From Jannaschia helgolandensis (lineage in GTDB: Bacteria > Pseudomonadota > Alphaproteobacteria > Rhodobacterales > Rhodobacteraceae): 64,000 nucleotides of DNA. Of the stretch, positions 51,332-61,732 are shown one piece after another. Under the pieces are notes generated by a model that had not been told where the DNA came from, did not search any database, and worked only from the letters and a program-made list of their open reading frames with translations. The translations under genes and the position numbers were made by a program. Where the stretch lies: assembly GCF_900109285.1 (NCBI RefSeq), contig NZ_FNZQ01000002.1, positions 248,001 through 312,000 of the forward strand, read 5' to 3'. Within the stretch, counting starts at the first letter, position 1. The number at the start of each line of letters is the position of its first letter.

Positions 51332-52927
51332 TCAATTTGCCGGAACAGTCAGCAACAGCACGGCCGACAAAGGCGCTGGCAGGATCTGGTCCGACCGATT
51401 GCCTGATCGCCATGAATACAATGCCGCAATGGTCTCGGGCGATGTCCGGCCGACCACCACGGCCATCCCTGTGGACGCCGCCTCAAAGGTCGCGCGGTCC
51501 AGATATCGGCTTATAACGGCGGCACGTTCGCCCTCTGCGTCCAGCACACGATACAGCGTCGCCGCCGGAATCCCGCCGCGCAAGGCCGCACTCACGCCAC
51601 TGTTCAACCCGCCGGGATAGGCGACGAAACCCATGCCGGCCTCGGACAATGCGGGCAGCAGCGCCTCCAATGCGGTGCGATTGTCGGCAAATCCATTATC
51701 GGACAGATCCAGTACACCAATGGCCTGGGGTACTGCCATTCGCGCTCCGGTCATTGCCACCTCGATATCCTGCGGGGTCCCGTTCGGGGACAGGGCATCC
51801 GCCAGCCAGATGACTTCATGACCGGCCTGGCGATAGGCTGTGGCGGCTTCAGCCGATCCAGCGCGCGAGGGGTCAACGGCAAATGTGACCGGAAAGTCTA
51901 TGCCGATCAGGCTTTCGCGATCAACGCCCGCATCCGGATCGTCGATCAGGACGACAGACAAAAGCGGCAATTCTTCCGGGTTCCGGAACCTCGCCGCGTT
52001 CGCCAGCAGCGCGCCACGGGCGGGAGATTCGACGACAGCGTCCTCCCCTGTCTCGTCGGCGCGTTCGCTGTCCAGAACCAGACGACGCGGCATGACGACG
52101 GGGGTATCCTCCTCCGGTTCCGGTTCCACGCGTTCGGGAACGATCGGGTCCAGCACTTCGGTAATGGGAGACGACGGGGCCTGCACCACATCGACGTCCC
52201 GCCCATCAACGGCGGCCTGTTCGGCTGCCGCATTCGTTGGATCGGTTGCCACCGTATCGCTGTCGGATGGCGCGGGCGTCTGGATGATGGCGGTCTGGGT
52301 CCCCTCGGGCATAGCGGTTTCATTCACGGGTTCGACGATCTCCACCGACCCGAACGTCTGCGGCGCGTTTTCGACCGGAACATTCGGTAAATTCGGCGCA
52401 TCCCCGGCTTCGGGCGCGGCGGACAGACCAGCGATCGTTGTCGGTTGCGGCTGTGCGGCACTTTCGGTTCGCAAGTCCGGTGCGTCGACCCGAACCGCGC
52501 CGGCGTCGGGCCGGGTCGCAGAAATGACAGCACGCGTTGCGATATCCGCCTGCGGCGTGATCGCATCGCCGTCTTCGGGCGGACGGTTGAACTGGCTGCC
52601 CGCTGGCAGATCGACCGCAGGCCGGACGGTGGTCGTGACCGTCGCAGTCTGCGTCGTGGTTCGCGTGACACTTTGGGGCGTGCCCGTTTCGGCCGGAGAG
52701 GGCTGCGGCGTGATCTCCGCCGGGATGATCGGCACCGTGTCGACCGGCGGCTCGGGCACGCGGACGGCGACTTCTGATTGGTCGCGCAGGACAGGCGCGT
52801 CGGGACGCACCGCGACAGGACGGTCGGACACGAGCGAAGGCGGCGGCACCAGCAACGACACCGAAGCCACGAACAACGCCGCCAACGCCAGCGCACTTGC
52901 CCCCCCGAGCAACAGACCCTTGATCAT
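51332..52927 (-). CDS. Divergent polysaccharide deacetylase (YibQ/DUF610) family protein
   Basis: 531 aa. An N-terminal membrane anchor or signal (IKGLLLGGASALALAALFVASVSLLVPPP) is followed by ~280 low-complexity residues rich in P, T, V, A, E and D (for example VRPDAPVLRDQSEVAVRVPE). The C-terminal ~220 residues form the deacetylase-like fold (LLSVVLIDDPDAG, FPVTFAVDPSRAG, VPQAIGVLDLSDNGFADNRTALEALL), a family in YibQ-type periplasmic proteins. ATG at 52927 with AGGA upstream. Divergent from trpG, with only 132 bases between. Confidence 0.85.
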   Translation of the reverse strand: MIKGLLLGGASALALAALFVASVSLLVPPPSLVSDRPVAVRPDAPVLRDQSEVAVRVPEPPVDTVPIIPAEITPQPSPAETGTPQSVTRTTTQTATVTTTVRPAVDLPAGSQFNRPPEDGDAITPQADIATRAVISATRPDAGAVRVDAPDLRTESAAQPQPTTIAGLSAAPEAGDAPNLPNVPVENAPQTFGSVEIVEPVNETAMPEGTQTAIIQTPAPSDSDTVATDPTNAAAEQAAVDGRDVDVVQAPSSPITEVLDPIVPERVEPEPEEDTPVVMPRRLVLDSERADETGEDAVVESPARGALLANAARFRNPEELPLLSVVLIDDPDAGVDRESLIGIDFPVTFAVDPSRAGSAEAATAYRQAGHEVIWLADALSPNGTPQDIEVAMTGARMAVPQAIGVLDLSDNGFADNRTALEALLPALSEAGMGFVAYPGGLNSGVSAALRGGIPAATLYRVLDAEGERAAVISRYLDRATFEAASTGMAVVVGRTSPETIAALYSWRSGNRSDQILPAPLSAVLLLTVPAN

Positions 52928-53059
52928 ATCCTGAAATACCCCTTGCCCAAAATGGACCCTCAACAACACCCTGCTAGGCCTTTCGCCGGGCCTTTCCTCC
53001 TGTATAACCCGAAGGCCGGACATTCACACCCCGCGCGATACCCGACAGGAGGGATTGGC

Positions 53060-53659
53060 TTGCTTCTGCTGATCGACAACTACGACAGCTTCACCTGGAA
53101 CCTGGTGCACTATGTGGCCGAACAGGGTGCCGAAGTGAAAGTGGTGCGCAACGACGCCATGGACGTTCAGGCCGCTATGGCATTGAACCCGACCGGCGTG
53201 CTTTTGTCGCCTGGCCCCTGCGCCCCCGATCAGGCCGGGATCTGCCTTGCAATGGTCGCCGCCTGCGCCGAGACGCGCACCCCCCTTCTGGGCGTCTGTC
53301 TTGGCCATCAGGCGATCGGTCAGGCATTCGGCGGCAAGGTCGTCCGAGCGGGCGAAATCGTGCATGGCAAGCTGGGGCGGATGCTGAACGACGGCAGCGG
53401 AGTGTTCGCCGGGTTGCCCGATGCGTTCGATGCGACACGTTATCATTCGCTGACGGTCGATCGTGACAGCCTGCCCGACGATCTGATCGTCAATGCCGCT
53501 TTGGACAGCGGTATGATCATGGGCCTTCGACACCGCACGTTGCCGATCCACGGCGTGCAGTTCCATCCCGAAAGCATCGCCTCGGAACACGGTCATGCGC
53601 TGATCCGCAATTTCATCGAGATGATGCCCCCTCTCAACACCCGGACGGCTGCTGCATGA
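53060..53659 (+). CDS. trpG: Anthranilate synthase component II (glutamine amidotransferase)
   Basis: 199 aa. Class I amidotransferase: [17 protein letters not shown] at the N-terminus, nucleophile Cys in [15 protein letters not shown] and His/Glu in [10 protein letters not shown]. It supplies ammonia to TrpE, whose gene is not in the window. The start is TTG at 53060, six bases after AGGAGG at 53048-53053; no ATG or GTG fits the family N-terminus. It overlaps trpD by 4 bases (ATGA) and leads the trpG-trpD-trpC-moaC-moeA string. Confidence 0.93.
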   Translation: MLLLIDNYDSFTWNLVHYVAEQGAEVKVVRNDAMDVQAAMALNPTGVLLSPGPCAPDQAGICLAMVAACAETRTPLLGVCLGHQAIGQAFGGKVVRAGEIVHGKLGRMLNDGSGVFAGLPDAFDATRYHSLTVDRDSLPDDLIVNAALDSGMIMGLRHRTLPIHGVQFHPESIASEHGHALIRNFIEMMPPLNTRTAAA

Positions 53660-54675
53660 TCGACATCAAGGCAATCCTGAACGTGGCTCCCGACCGTCCC
53701 CTGACCGATGCAGAGGCCGAAGCCGCCTTTGCTGCCTTCTTCGACGGCGATGCCACGCCCTCGCAGATCGCCGGGTTGCTGATGGCACTGCGCACACGGG
53801 GTGAAACGACCGGCGAAATCGCGGCTGCCGTCGCCGCCATGCGCGCCCGGATGAACCGTGTTTCGGCCCCCGATGGCGCGATGGACATCGTCGGCACCGG
53901 AGGCGACGGCAAAGGCACGCTGAATATCTCGACCGCCACGGCTTTCGTGGTGGCGGGTGCGGGCGTGCCGGTCGCCAAACACGGCAACCGCAACCTGTCG
54001 TCGAAATCCGGAGCGGCGGATGTGCTGACCCAGATGGGAATCGACGTGAACCACGGCGCGGAAATGGCTGAAAAGGCGCTGAAAGAGGTGGGCATCTGCT
54101 TCATGATGGCGCCAATGCACCACCCCGCAATACGCCATGTCATGCCCGTTCGCGGCGAACTGGGGACGCGGACGGTATTCAACATTCTCGGCCCTCTGAC
54201 CAATCCGGCAGGCGTCAAGCGACAACTCACTGGCGCGTATTCTTCCTCCCTGATCCGTCCGATGGCCGAAGTTCTGGGCGCGCTCGGGTCCGAGGTAGCA
54301 TGGCTGGTTCATGGCGAGGACGGCACCGACGAGGTTTCAATTGCCGGTCCTACTTCCGTTGCCGTTCTGGAGAATGGCGATGTCACAGAGCGTATCGTCA
54401 CCCCCGACGATGCAGGTTTGCCGACCCATCCGTTCGAGGCGATCATGGGCGGCGATCCGGCCGAGAACGGTCGCGCCTTTCGCAAACTGCTCGATGGCGC
54501 GCCCAGTGCCTATCGAGATGCCGTCCTGCTGAACGCCGCAGCCGCGCTTATCGTGGCCGGTCGTGTGAAAACCTTATCGGATGGCGTTGAAATCGCCTCG
54601 AAATCAATCGATTCAGGCGCGGCTATGGCAAAGGTCGACGGGCTGGCAAAATTCACAACGGAGACCGCAGCATGA
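53656..54675 (+). CDS. trpD: Anthranilate phosphoribosyltransferase
   Basis: Joins anthranilate to PRPP in tryptophan synthesis, 339 aa (normal). Signature: [45 protein letters not shown], with PRPP and metal-binding residues intact; also [32 protein letters not shown]. It overlaps trpG and trpC by 4 bases each, so translation of the group is coupled. Confidence 0.97.
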   Translation: MIDIKAILNVAPDRPLTDAEAEAAFAAFFDGDATPSQIAGLLMALRTRGETTGEIAAAVAAMRARMNRVSAPDGAMDIVGTGGDGKGTLNISTATAFVVAGAGVPVAKHGNRNLSSKSGAADVLTQMGIDVNHGAEMAEKALKEVGICFMMAPMHHPAIRHVMPVRGELGTRTVFNILGPLTNPAGVKRQLTGAYSSSLIRPMAEVLGALGSEVAWLVHGEDGTDEVSIAGPTSVAVLENGDVTERIVTPDDAGLPTHPFEAIMGGDPAENGRAFRKLLDGAPSAYRDAVLLNAAAALIVAGRVKTLSDGVEIASKSIDSGAAMAKVDGLAKFTTETAA

Positions 54676-55484
54676 GCACGCCCACGATCCTCGAGAAGAT
54701 CAAGGCCTACAAGCTGGAGGAGGTGGCTGCCCGCAAGGCCGAGCGTGATCAGGCGACGATCGAGGATGCCGCCCGCAACGCTCCGAAAGTTCGGCCTTTC
54801 GCGGATGCACTGCAAAAGGTGATCCTGGAAGGTTACGGGCTGATCGCAGAAATAAAGAAGGCCAGTCCGTCCAAAGGCTTGATCCGCCCCGATTTCGACC
54901 CGCCCGCGCTGGCCGAAGCCTATGAGGCGGGCGGCGCCACATGCCTGTCGGTCTTGACCGACGGTCCTTCGTTTCAGGGCGATGACAGCTATCTCGTCTC
55001 CGCGCGCGCGGCCGTCGACCTGCCGGTGCTGCGCAAGGATTTCCTGTATGACCCGTGGCAGGTCGCCGAAAGCCGCAGCCTGGGCGCGGATTGTATCCTG
55101 ATCATCATGGCCAGCGTATCCGACGCACAGGCCGCTGAATTGGAGTCTGCGGCCACCGACTGGGGCATGGATTGTCTGGTCGAGGTCCACAACCGCGAGG
55201 AGCTTGAGCGGGCCGAAAATCTGTCCTCGCGTCTGTTGGGCATCAACAATCGCGACCTGAACACATTCGTCACCGATCTTGCCGTCAGCCGGGACCTTTC
55301 GCGCCACGTCCCCGTGAATCGCATCCTGGTGTCTGAATCGGGCCTGAACACCGCCGAAGACCTGGCGGATCTGGCCCGTTATGGCATGCGCTGTTTCCTG
55401 ATCGGGGAAAGCCTGATGCGTCAGGACGATGTTGCCGCCGCAACCGCCCGGATCCTGACCGATCCGTTGGTGCCCGGACGATGA
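54672..55484 (+). CDS. trpC: Indole-3-glycerol phosphate synthase
   Basis: Closes the indole ring of tryptophan, 270 aa TIM barrel. Active-site motifs: [13 protein letters not shown] (catalytic Lys), [52 protein letters not shown] and FLIGESLMR. Normal length, overlaps with both neighbours. Confidence 0.97.
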   Translation: MSTPTILEKIKAYKLEEVAARKAERDQATIEDAARNAPKVRPFADALQKVILEGYGLIAEIKKASPSKGLIRPDFDPPALAEAYEAGGATCLSVLTDGPSFQGDDSYLVSARAAVDLPVLRKDFLYDPWQVAESRSLGADCILIIMASVSDAQAAELESAATDWGMDCLVEVHNREELERAENLSSRLLGINNRDLNTFVTDLAVSRDLSRHVPVNRILVSESGLNTAEDLADLARYGMRCFLIGESLMRQDDVAAATARILTDPLVPGR

Positions 55485-55963
55485 GCCGTCTGACACATTT
55501 CGACGATGCAGGGGCCGCCCATATGGTCGACGTGTCGGGCAAGGCCGAAACCGACCGGGTCGCCGTGGCCGAAGGTTGGGTGAAGATGTCAGCGGAAACA
55601 CTTGATATCATTAAATCAGGCACGTCAAAAAAAGGCGATGTTATCGGTATCGCGCGGTTGGCCGGGATCATGGGGGCCAAACGCACCTCCGACCTGATCC
55701 CTCTCTGCCATCCTCTTCCGATCGCGCGTGTGGCGGTCGACCTGACCGTCGACGACGCGCTGCCGGGTCTTCGGGTCACGGCGACAGTCGGGACCGCCGG
55801 GCGCACAGGGGTGGAGATGGAGGCGCTTGTCGCCGTCAGCACAGCCTGCCTGACGGTCTATGACATGGCCAAGGCGGTGCAGAAGGACATGCAGATCGGA
55901 GGCATTCGCCTGCTATCCAAGACCGGCGGCAAGTCGGGCGACTGGAAAGCGTCACCGCCGTGA
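55481..55963 (+). CDS. moaC: Cyclic pyranopterin monophosphate synthase
   Basis: Second step of molybdenum cofactor synthesis, 160 aa. Landmarks: [45 protein letters not shown] and [27 protein letters not shown], which include the catalytic Lys and His-Asp pairs. It overlaps trpC and moeA by 4 bases, as in other Rhodobacterales. Confidence 0.97.
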   Translation: MSRLTHFDDAGAAHMVDVSGKAETDRVAVAEGWVKMSAETLDIIKSGTSKKGDVIGIARLAGIMGAKRTSDLIPLCHPLPIARVAVDLTVDDALPGLRVTATVGTAGRTGVEMEALVAVSTACLTVYDMAKAVQKDMQIGGIRLLSKTGGKSGDWKASPP

Positions 55964-57132
55964 TTTCGGTCGCCGAGGCTACGGCGCGACTGCTGTTGCT
56001 AGTCGATGTCCTGCCCTCCGAACAGGTTCCGCTGCGCGCCGCCTCCGGGCGGATCATGGCCGGGCCGCTGACGGCGCAGCACGATCAGCCGCCTTTCCCT
56101 GCCTCTGCCATGGACGGATATGCCATTGCGGGCAACGCAACCGCCGGAGACATGTTTCGTGTGATCGGCACCTCCGCCGCAGGCCACCCGTTCGGCAGGC
56201 CTGTCGCGGCAGGCGAGGCCGTGCGCATCTTCACCGGCGCGCCATTGCCCGACGGTGCGACCCGCGTCGTCATTCAGGAAGATATCGCGCGCAACGGCGA
56301 CGAGATCCGCATCACGACTGACCCCGGACCGGCAACTCACATCAGGCCCGAAGCGGGAGATTTCGCCAAGGGTATGTCGTGGCATTCGAAGACCCCTCTG
56401 GGCAGCCGAGATGTGACACTTCTGGCCGCGATGGGCCACAATGCCGTGCCGGTCGTGCGTAAACCCGTCGTCGCGTTCATTATGACCGGGGATGAACTGC
56501 GGATGCCGGGCGAGACGCTGAACCCCGGACAGATCACTGCCTCCAACGGCTTCGGATTGGCGGCAATGGTCGAAGGGGCCGGGGCCGATGCCCGGCTTTT
56601 GCCCATCGCCCGCGACACAGTCGATAGCCTGGAGCAGGCCTTTGCACTGGCCCGCGATGCAGACCTGATTGTTACCATCGGCGGCGCGTCGGTCGGAGAT
56701 CACGATCTTGTCGCAGGGTCGGCCAGGGATGCCGGTCTCGATATGGCATTCCACAAGGTTGCAATGCGCCCCGGAAAGCCATTGCTGGCAGGACGGATCG
56801 GATCTTCCACACTGATTGGCTTGCCCGGTAATCCTGTTTCATCAATGGTTTGTGGTGTAATCTTCATATTACCACTGATTCGGCGCATGCTTGGCCTTCC
56901 GCCCGAACTGACCGAGACGTCCCACGTGCTTGCCACATCTGTTCCAGCCAATGGCCCTCGTCAGCACTATATGCGGGGGCGTCTTTCGCCGGAAGGCGTG
57001 GTCGTGGAACCCCGTCAGGACAGCAGTTTGCTAAGCGTACTGGCGCGGGCCGATCTGCTTGTGGTGCGCCCGCCCGACGATCCTGCACTGCCGATCGGGC
57101 ATCGCGTCCGCACCGTCATGCTGCCAAGTTGA
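55960..57132 (+). CDS. moeA: Molybdopterin molybdenumtransferase (MoeA/Glp type)
   Basis: Inserts molybdate into molybdopterin, 390 aa. MoeA motifs: [67 protein letters not shown], and [12 protein letters not shown]-type in [15 protein letters not shown]. Start GTG at 55960 overlaps moaC by 4 bases; the first residues ([14 protein letters not shown]) match the family. Last gene of the coupled trp-mo string. Confidence 0.96.
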   Translation: MISVAEATARLLLLVDVLPSEQVPLRAASGRIMAGPLTAQHDQPPFPASAMDGYAIAGNATAGDMFRVIGTSAAGHPFGRPVAAGEAVRIFTGAPLPDGATRVVIQEDIARNGDEIRITTDPGPATHIRPEAGDFAKGMSWHSKTPLGSRDVTLLAAMGHNAVPVVRKPVVAFIMTGDELRMPGETLNPGQITASNGFGLAAMVEGAGADARLLPIARDTVDSLEQAFALARDADLIVTIGGASVGDHDLVAGSARDAGLDMAFHKVAMRPGKPLLAGRIGSSTLIGLPGNPVSSMVCGVIFILPLIRRMLGLPPELTETSHVLATSVPANGPRQHYMRGRLSPEGVVVEPRQDSSLLSVLARADLLVVRPPDDPALPIGHRVRTVMLPS

Positions 57133-57195
57133 AGCGTTCGTATCATGTCCGCAGAATTGCCAATCGTTCGAAAGCCACCAGTTGACACAAAACGG

Positions 57196-57210
57196 GAACC
57201 TTTCTAGAAC
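57196..57210 (-). promoter_or_regulatory. LexA box upstream of lexA
   Basis: GAAC, 7 bases, GAAC on the plus strand, i.e. GTTC-N7-GTTC on the other strand, the direct-repeat SOS box of alphaproteobacteria. It lies 50 bases before the lexA ATG, next to a TTGACA-like element at 57182, so autorepression is expected. Confidence 0.85.
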
Positions 57211-57260
57211 ATAAGGCGATTGCCCGATATTCCGGGCCGGATTTCAAGGGGAAACTAACC

Positions 57261-57956
57261 ATGCTGACCCGCAAACAACGCGATCTTCTCGCTTTCATTC
57301 ACAAGCGGGTGCAGCGCGATGGCGTGCCGCCGTCGTTCGACGAAATGAAAGACGCGTTGGACTTGCGATCGAAATCCGGCATCCATCGCCTGATAACAGC
57401 GCTGGAAGAACGTGGCTTCATCCGTCGGCTGGCCCATCGCGCCCGTGCCATCGAGATCACGCGCCTGCCGGAAGATCTTGGCGGGGCATCGACCTTCGTG
57501 CCGACCGTGATCGAAGGCAATGCCCGGCCGGCCAATTCGCACCCTGCCCGCGCCCTGCCGGTTCAGATCGACGCGACCGAATTGCCGGTGATGGGCCGCA
57601 TCGCCGCCGGCGTTCCGATTGAGGCGATCAGCGAAGTCTCGCATCACGTCGCCGTGCCGGGTCAGATGCTTGATCGGGGCGGCGATCATTATGCCTTGGA
57701 GGTCAAGGGCGACTCGATGATCGACGCTGGAATCAACGACGGCGATGTCGTGGTCATCCGTGAACAGAACACTGCCGACAACGGCGATATCGTCGTGGCG
57801 CTTGTCGAAGGCCACGAGGCGACGTTGAAACGCTATCGCAGGGTCAAGGGTATGATCGCGCTGGAGGCGGCCAACCCCGCCTATGAGACGCGCCTGCTGA
57901 GGGATGACCAGGTCGAGGTTCAGGGGCGTCTGGTCGGTCTGATCCGAAGCTATTGA
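57261..57956 (+). CDS. lexA: SOS repressor LexA
   Basis: 231 aa. N-terminal wHTH ([53 protein letters not shown]). The peptidase domain contains the cleavage site in [13 protein letters not shown] (Ala-Gly), the catalytic serine in [18 protein letters not shown] and the lysine in [10 protein letters not shown]. Length is normal for alphaproteobacteria. The ATG at 57261 has AAGGGGAAAC upstream. Autoregulated through the adjacent box. Confidence 0.97.
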   Translation: MLTRKQRDLLAFIHKRVQRDGVPPSFDEMKDALDLRSKSGIHRLITALEERGFIRRLAHRARAIEITRLPEDLGGASTFVPTVIEGNARPANSHPARALPVQIDATELPVMGRIAAGVPIEAISEVSHHVAVPGQMLDRGGDHYALEVKGDSMIDAGINDGDVVVIREQNTADNGDIVVALVEGHEATLKRYRRVKGMIALEAANPAYETRLLRDDQVEVQGRLVGLIRSY

Positions 57957-58018
57957 TCGATGCGGATGCGCCGGTATCGGTGCAACCGCCCTTCTCATGT
58001 CGATCCTTAGACGCGCCG

Positions 58019-60088
58019 CTATCGGGTGTCAGTCGACCAGGGTCGGTCGCCTTGCAGAGTGCGGGCGGTTCTGACCTCGACGAGACCGTCATTCCCCTGA
58101 AACAATGCAATTGCCCCGGTCTTCCGCAAACGCTCCGGTTCCAGCAAATCGCAGCCGGGGGGGATAGTCTCGACCGTTTCTGGCAGGATCAGCCATCCGG
58201 GCCGAGCGGCACAGGCCGCGACCGCCTCGGGAATATCGCGCTTGCCCCGCGCATGATACAGTATGATGCCGCGCGCGCGCAGGTCGGGCCGGGCACGGCT
58301 GGCAGCTGCGATCTGATCCGCGATATCACCATCGTTTTCTAGCCATGACGCCGCGACGAACCCGGCGCCGCTCTCGCGGTTCAACCAGCGTCCGTCGCCC
58401 GACATGATGCCAATCAGACGCGCATCGTCCGAAATCAGAACGTCCGGGCGGGGGCTTTGCAGCCAGAGCGCGGCGGCAAGGATCAGGGCCGCCACGCCTC
58501 CGCCTCGCGATACACGTCCCCGTCCTGCCCCGAGCAAGCCGTATCCGATGCCGAGGATCGGCAGGACCGTCCAGTCTGGCGCGGACATGGCCCCGATGGC
58601 GCCGGGCAAGGCCGCAACCCGGTCGGCCACGAACAATATCCACTCGATTCCCCAACCCGCAACGCGCAACGGCACCATTTCCAGTCCGATGGGCCATAGG
58701 ATCAGACCAATGAAAAGCAGCGGCATGACCGCCAACCCCATCATCGGCACTGCCAACATGTTGGCCAGCACACCGTATTGGCCGATCCGGTTGAAATGCA
58801 AAGCCGCGAATGGTCCTGTTGCCAGGCCGGCCACGACCGACGACAGCAGGAGTGAAATCACTGCGCCCCGCCAGCCCCGCATCCAGTCGGGCCGGTCGCT
58901 CCGCGCGAATGCACCGAAGGCCAGAACCAGGGCACCGGTCGCAGCAAAGGACATCTGAAATCCGGGGCCGGTCAGGCTTTCGGGTCGCCAGATCAACACG
59001 AGGATTGCGGCGATCGCCACGCTTCGGATCGACAGTGCGCGGCGGCCCAGTAAGATTGCACCCAACATTACGGCGGCCATGACGAAGGCACGCTGTGTCG
59101 CTACGCTGCCGCCCGAAAGAAACAGATAGGCGAGCGCGAAGGGCAAGGCTGCCGCCGCCGCCCAGGCCCGGGTCGGATGGCGTAACGCGATCGAGGGGAT
59201 CAGGGCCAGACCGCCGCGAACGGCCCAAAAGACAAATCCGACAAGCAATCCCATGTGCAGTCCGGAAATCGCCAGAAGGTGGGCCAGATTCGAAGCGCGC
59301 AGGTCGGCGGTCACCGCGTCCGACAAACCCGCGCGGTCGCCGGTGGTGATCGCCGCCGCTACTTGCCCCGCCTGCCCGGGCATGCGGGCACGGAAACCGT
59401 CGCCTACGGCCGCGCGGATGCGTGCAACGACAAGGGACGCGCCACCTTTCGACGGCTGGGCCAAAAGCAGCGGCACCTGCGTATAGCCGACACCGCCCAG
59501 TTGCAGGAACCAGGCGTGACGCTGGAAATCGAAGCCCCCCGGTTCGGTCGGGCCCGAGGGGGCGAGCAGATGGCCAGTCGTCATGACGCGCAAGCCGGGC
59601 TGAGGGGTGACGCCGGTATCGTCCTGCAGCGAAATGCGGACGCGGCGCGGAGTGGCCGATGGCGCCATCCGGTCCAGCCGGACCCGATCCAGAGTCAGGC
59701 GCGTTGCACCCGAGGCGGAGCGGTCGATAAGGATTATCCGCCCCTCGACCGCACCGTAATAGCGATAGCCCAGGACAGGACCGGCTACCAACTGCGTGCG
59801 AGCCTGGGCGATGAGGACGCCCAGCACGGCACATGCCAACAGGAGTGGGATGAGGCCAAGGCCGCCGCGCCAGAGAAAGGCGGTGAACAGCAGGCAAGCT
59901 GCAACGAGGCCCATTATGATGGCAACGGTGTCCGATGGCTCCACCGGGAGAGCGAAATAAATGCCGACCCCGGCGCCAAAGGCCAGAGCCAGCCACGGAA
60001 GTCGGTGCCCGCGCAGTGACTGACACGCGCCGATAGCCCGCGCCAGCAGGCCGGGCGCGACAGGTGGCGCGACGTCGACGGGGTGCAT
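58019..60088 (-). CDS. comEC: ComEC/Rec2 family competence/DNA uptake membrane protein
   Basis: 689 aa, about ten membrane segments. An N-terminal OB-like DUF4131 region (residues ~30-190) precedes the competence domain, with the marker AHLLAISGLHMGLLVGFVFW and GSVATQRAFVMAAVML. The C-terminal metallo-beta-lactamase-like region present in some ComEC proteins is not complete here: only ~110 residues follow the last helix, with no HxHxDH motif. Expected role is transport of DNA across the inner membrane. ATG at 60088. Confidence 0.92.
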   Translation of the reverse strand: MHPVDVAPPVAPGLLARAIGACQSLRGHRLPWLALAFGAGVGIYFALPVEPSDTVAIIMGLVAACLLFTAFLWRGGLGLIPLLLACAVLGVLIAQARTQLVAGPVLGYRYYGAVEGRIILIDRSASGATRLTLDRVRLDRMAPSATPRRVRISLQDDTGVTPQPGLRVMTTGHLLAPSGPTEPGGFDFQRHAWFLQLGGVGYTQVPLLLAQPSKGGASLVVARIRAAVGDGFRARMPGQAGQVAAAITTGDRAGLSDAVTADLRASNLAHLLAISGLHMGLLVGFVFWAVRGGLALIPSIALRHPTRAWAAAAALPFALAYLFLSGGSVATQRAFVMAAVMLGAILLGRRALSIRSVAIAAILVLIWRPESLTGPGFQMSFAATGALVLAFGAFARSDRPDWMRGWRGAVISLLLSSVVAGLATGPFAALHFNRIGQYGVLANMLAVPMMGLAVMPLLFIGLILWPIGLEMVPLRVAGWGIEWILFVADRVAALPGAIGAMSAPDWTVLPILGIGYGLLGAGRGRVSRGGGVAALILAAALWLQSPRPDVLISDDARLIGIMSGDGRWLNRESGAGFVAASWLENDGDIADQIAAASRARPDLRARGIILYHARGKRDIPEAVAACAARPGWLILPETVETIPPGCDLLEPERLRKTGAIALFQGNDGLVEVRTARTLQGDRPWSTDTR

Positions 60089-60201
60089 CCTTGCCCTATC
60101 CCTCGGGGGTGCCTATCACCCACCCGATCATGCGCGCCGCCGGGTTTACAAATCGTTAACCATGCGCAGTCACACAGCCGTCAGACGAGGAACCCCACGC
60201 C

Positions 60202-61629
60202 ATGTCCGAACCCCAGATCGCCCCCGTGGTGACCCGTATCGCCCCGTCCCCCACCGGCACGATGCACATCGGTACGGCGCGGACGGCGCTGTTCAACTGG
60301 CTGTTCGCGCGGCGTCATGGCGGGCAATTCCTGTTGCGGATCGAGGACACCGATCGCGAACGCTCTACCCCTGAAGCGACCGATACGATCTTTCAGGGTC
60401 TGAAATGGCTTGGTCTTGACCACGATGGCGAGGCCGTCAGCCAATTCGATCAGGTCCCGCGTCATGCCGAGGTGGCGCATGCGATGCTGGCCTCGGGCCA
60501 TGCCTATCGCTGTTTCTCGACCCAGGAAGAGATCGAGACATTTCGGGAGGCCGCGCGCCAAGCCGGCACCACGACCCTGTTCCAGTCGCCCTGGCGCGAT
60601 TCCGATCCATCCGATCATCCGGACACGCCATCGGTCATTCGTCTGAAAGCCCCGCGCGACGGCACGACCATAATCGCCGATGCTGTTCAGGGTAAGGTAA
60701 CCTTCCGCAACGATCAGCTGGACGACATGGTGCTGCTGCGCTCCGATGGCACTCCGACCTATATGCTGGCGGTTGTGGTGGACGATCATGACATGGGTGT
60801 CACGCATGTGATCCGGGGCGACGATCATCTGAACAATGCCGCGCGTCAGGCGCAAATCTACGATGCGATGGGTTGGGCACAGCCGGTATGGGCGCATATT
60901 CCCCTGATCCACGGCGCCGATGGCAAGAAGCTGTCCAAACGGCATGGCGCGACTGGCGTCGAGGAATATGCCGCAATGGGATACCCGGCGCAGGCGCTGC
61001 GGAATTACCTTGCGCGGTTGGGGTGGAGCCATGGTGACGACGAGTTTTTTACCGACGAACAGGCCCGTGCCTGGTTCGATCTGGAAGGCATCGGTCGCGC
61101 TCCTGCCCGGCTGGACCTGAAAAAACTGGAAAACCTGTCCGGACAGCATCTCAGCGCGATGCCAGACAGCGATATTTTGGCTGCCGTACAAGATTGGATA
61201 GCCCGCGCAGACGTGCCCTCCGTTGACATCGACCGGCTTGCCCCTGCGATCCCAATCGTGAAGGACGCCAGCCGCACCCTGCCCCAGATTGTCGAGCGCG
61301 CGCATTTCGCATTGGTCGATCGTCCGGTAACGCCCGATGAAAAGGCCGCGAAAGCGCTTGATCCGGTATCCCGTGGCATACTGTCGGAATTGACGCCGCA
61401 CCTGCAAACTGCTAGCTGGACACGCGATGTGCTGGAGGGTGTCGTGGGTGATCTGGCACAGTCCAGGGGACTGGGTCTGGGCAAGCTGGCTGCGCCACTC
61501 CGCGCAGCGCTTGCCGGTCGAACCGCCACCCCCAGCGTTTTCGATATGATGCTTGTTCTCGGACAGGACGAAACGCTTCTGCGGCTTCAGGATGCCGTTG
61601 GCGAACCGGAGTCCGGAGAGCATATTTGA
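60202..61629 (+). CDS. gltX: Glutamate-tRNA ligase
   Basis: Class I aminoacyl-tRNA synthetase, 475 aa. HIGH-type motif [26 protein letters not shown], zinc-independent middle, [14 protein letters not shown], and KMSKS-type [13 protein letters not shown]-terminal helical anticodon-binding region ends at residue 475, normal length. ATG at 60202, with GGAACCCC ahead of it. Alphaproteobacteria often have two GluRS genes; which one this is cannot be decided without the other. Confidence 0.96.
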   Translation: MSEPQIAPVVTRIAPSPTGTMHIGTARTALFNWLFARRHGGQFLLRIEDTDRERSTPEATDTIFQGLKWLGLDHDGEAVSQFDQVPRHAEVAHAMLASGHAYRCFSTQEEIETFREAARQAGTTTLFQSPWRDSDPSDHPDTPSVIRLKAPRDGTTIIADAVQGKVTFRNDQLDDMVLLRSDGTPTYMLAVVVDDHDMGVTHVIRGDDHLNNAARQAQIYDAMGWAQPVWAHIPLIHGADGKKLSKRHGATGVEEYAAMGYPAQALRNYLARLGWSHGDDEFFTDEQARAWFDLEGIGRAPARLDLKKLENLSGQHLSAMPDSDILAAVQDWIARADVPSVDIDRLAPAIPIVKDASRTLPQIVERAHFALVDRPVTPDEKAAKALDPVSRGILSELTPHLQTASWTRDVLEGVVGDLAQSRGLGLGKLAAPLRAALAGRTATPSVFDMMLVLGQDETLLRLQDAVGEPESGEHI

Positions 61630-61732
61630 GCCATTCGGGCGCGCTCAAATTCGCGCTCAACCGAACTAATGGTTCGGCAATACAACAGGATGCATCATGA
61701 TCTTCATGTTGCATCATCTCGAAAGGACGGAC

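Noticed and set aside
58326-60026. A 566-codon second minus-strand frame over comEC
   Set aside because: Arginine/proline-rich out-of-frame translation of comEC, which itself shows the ComEC motifs.
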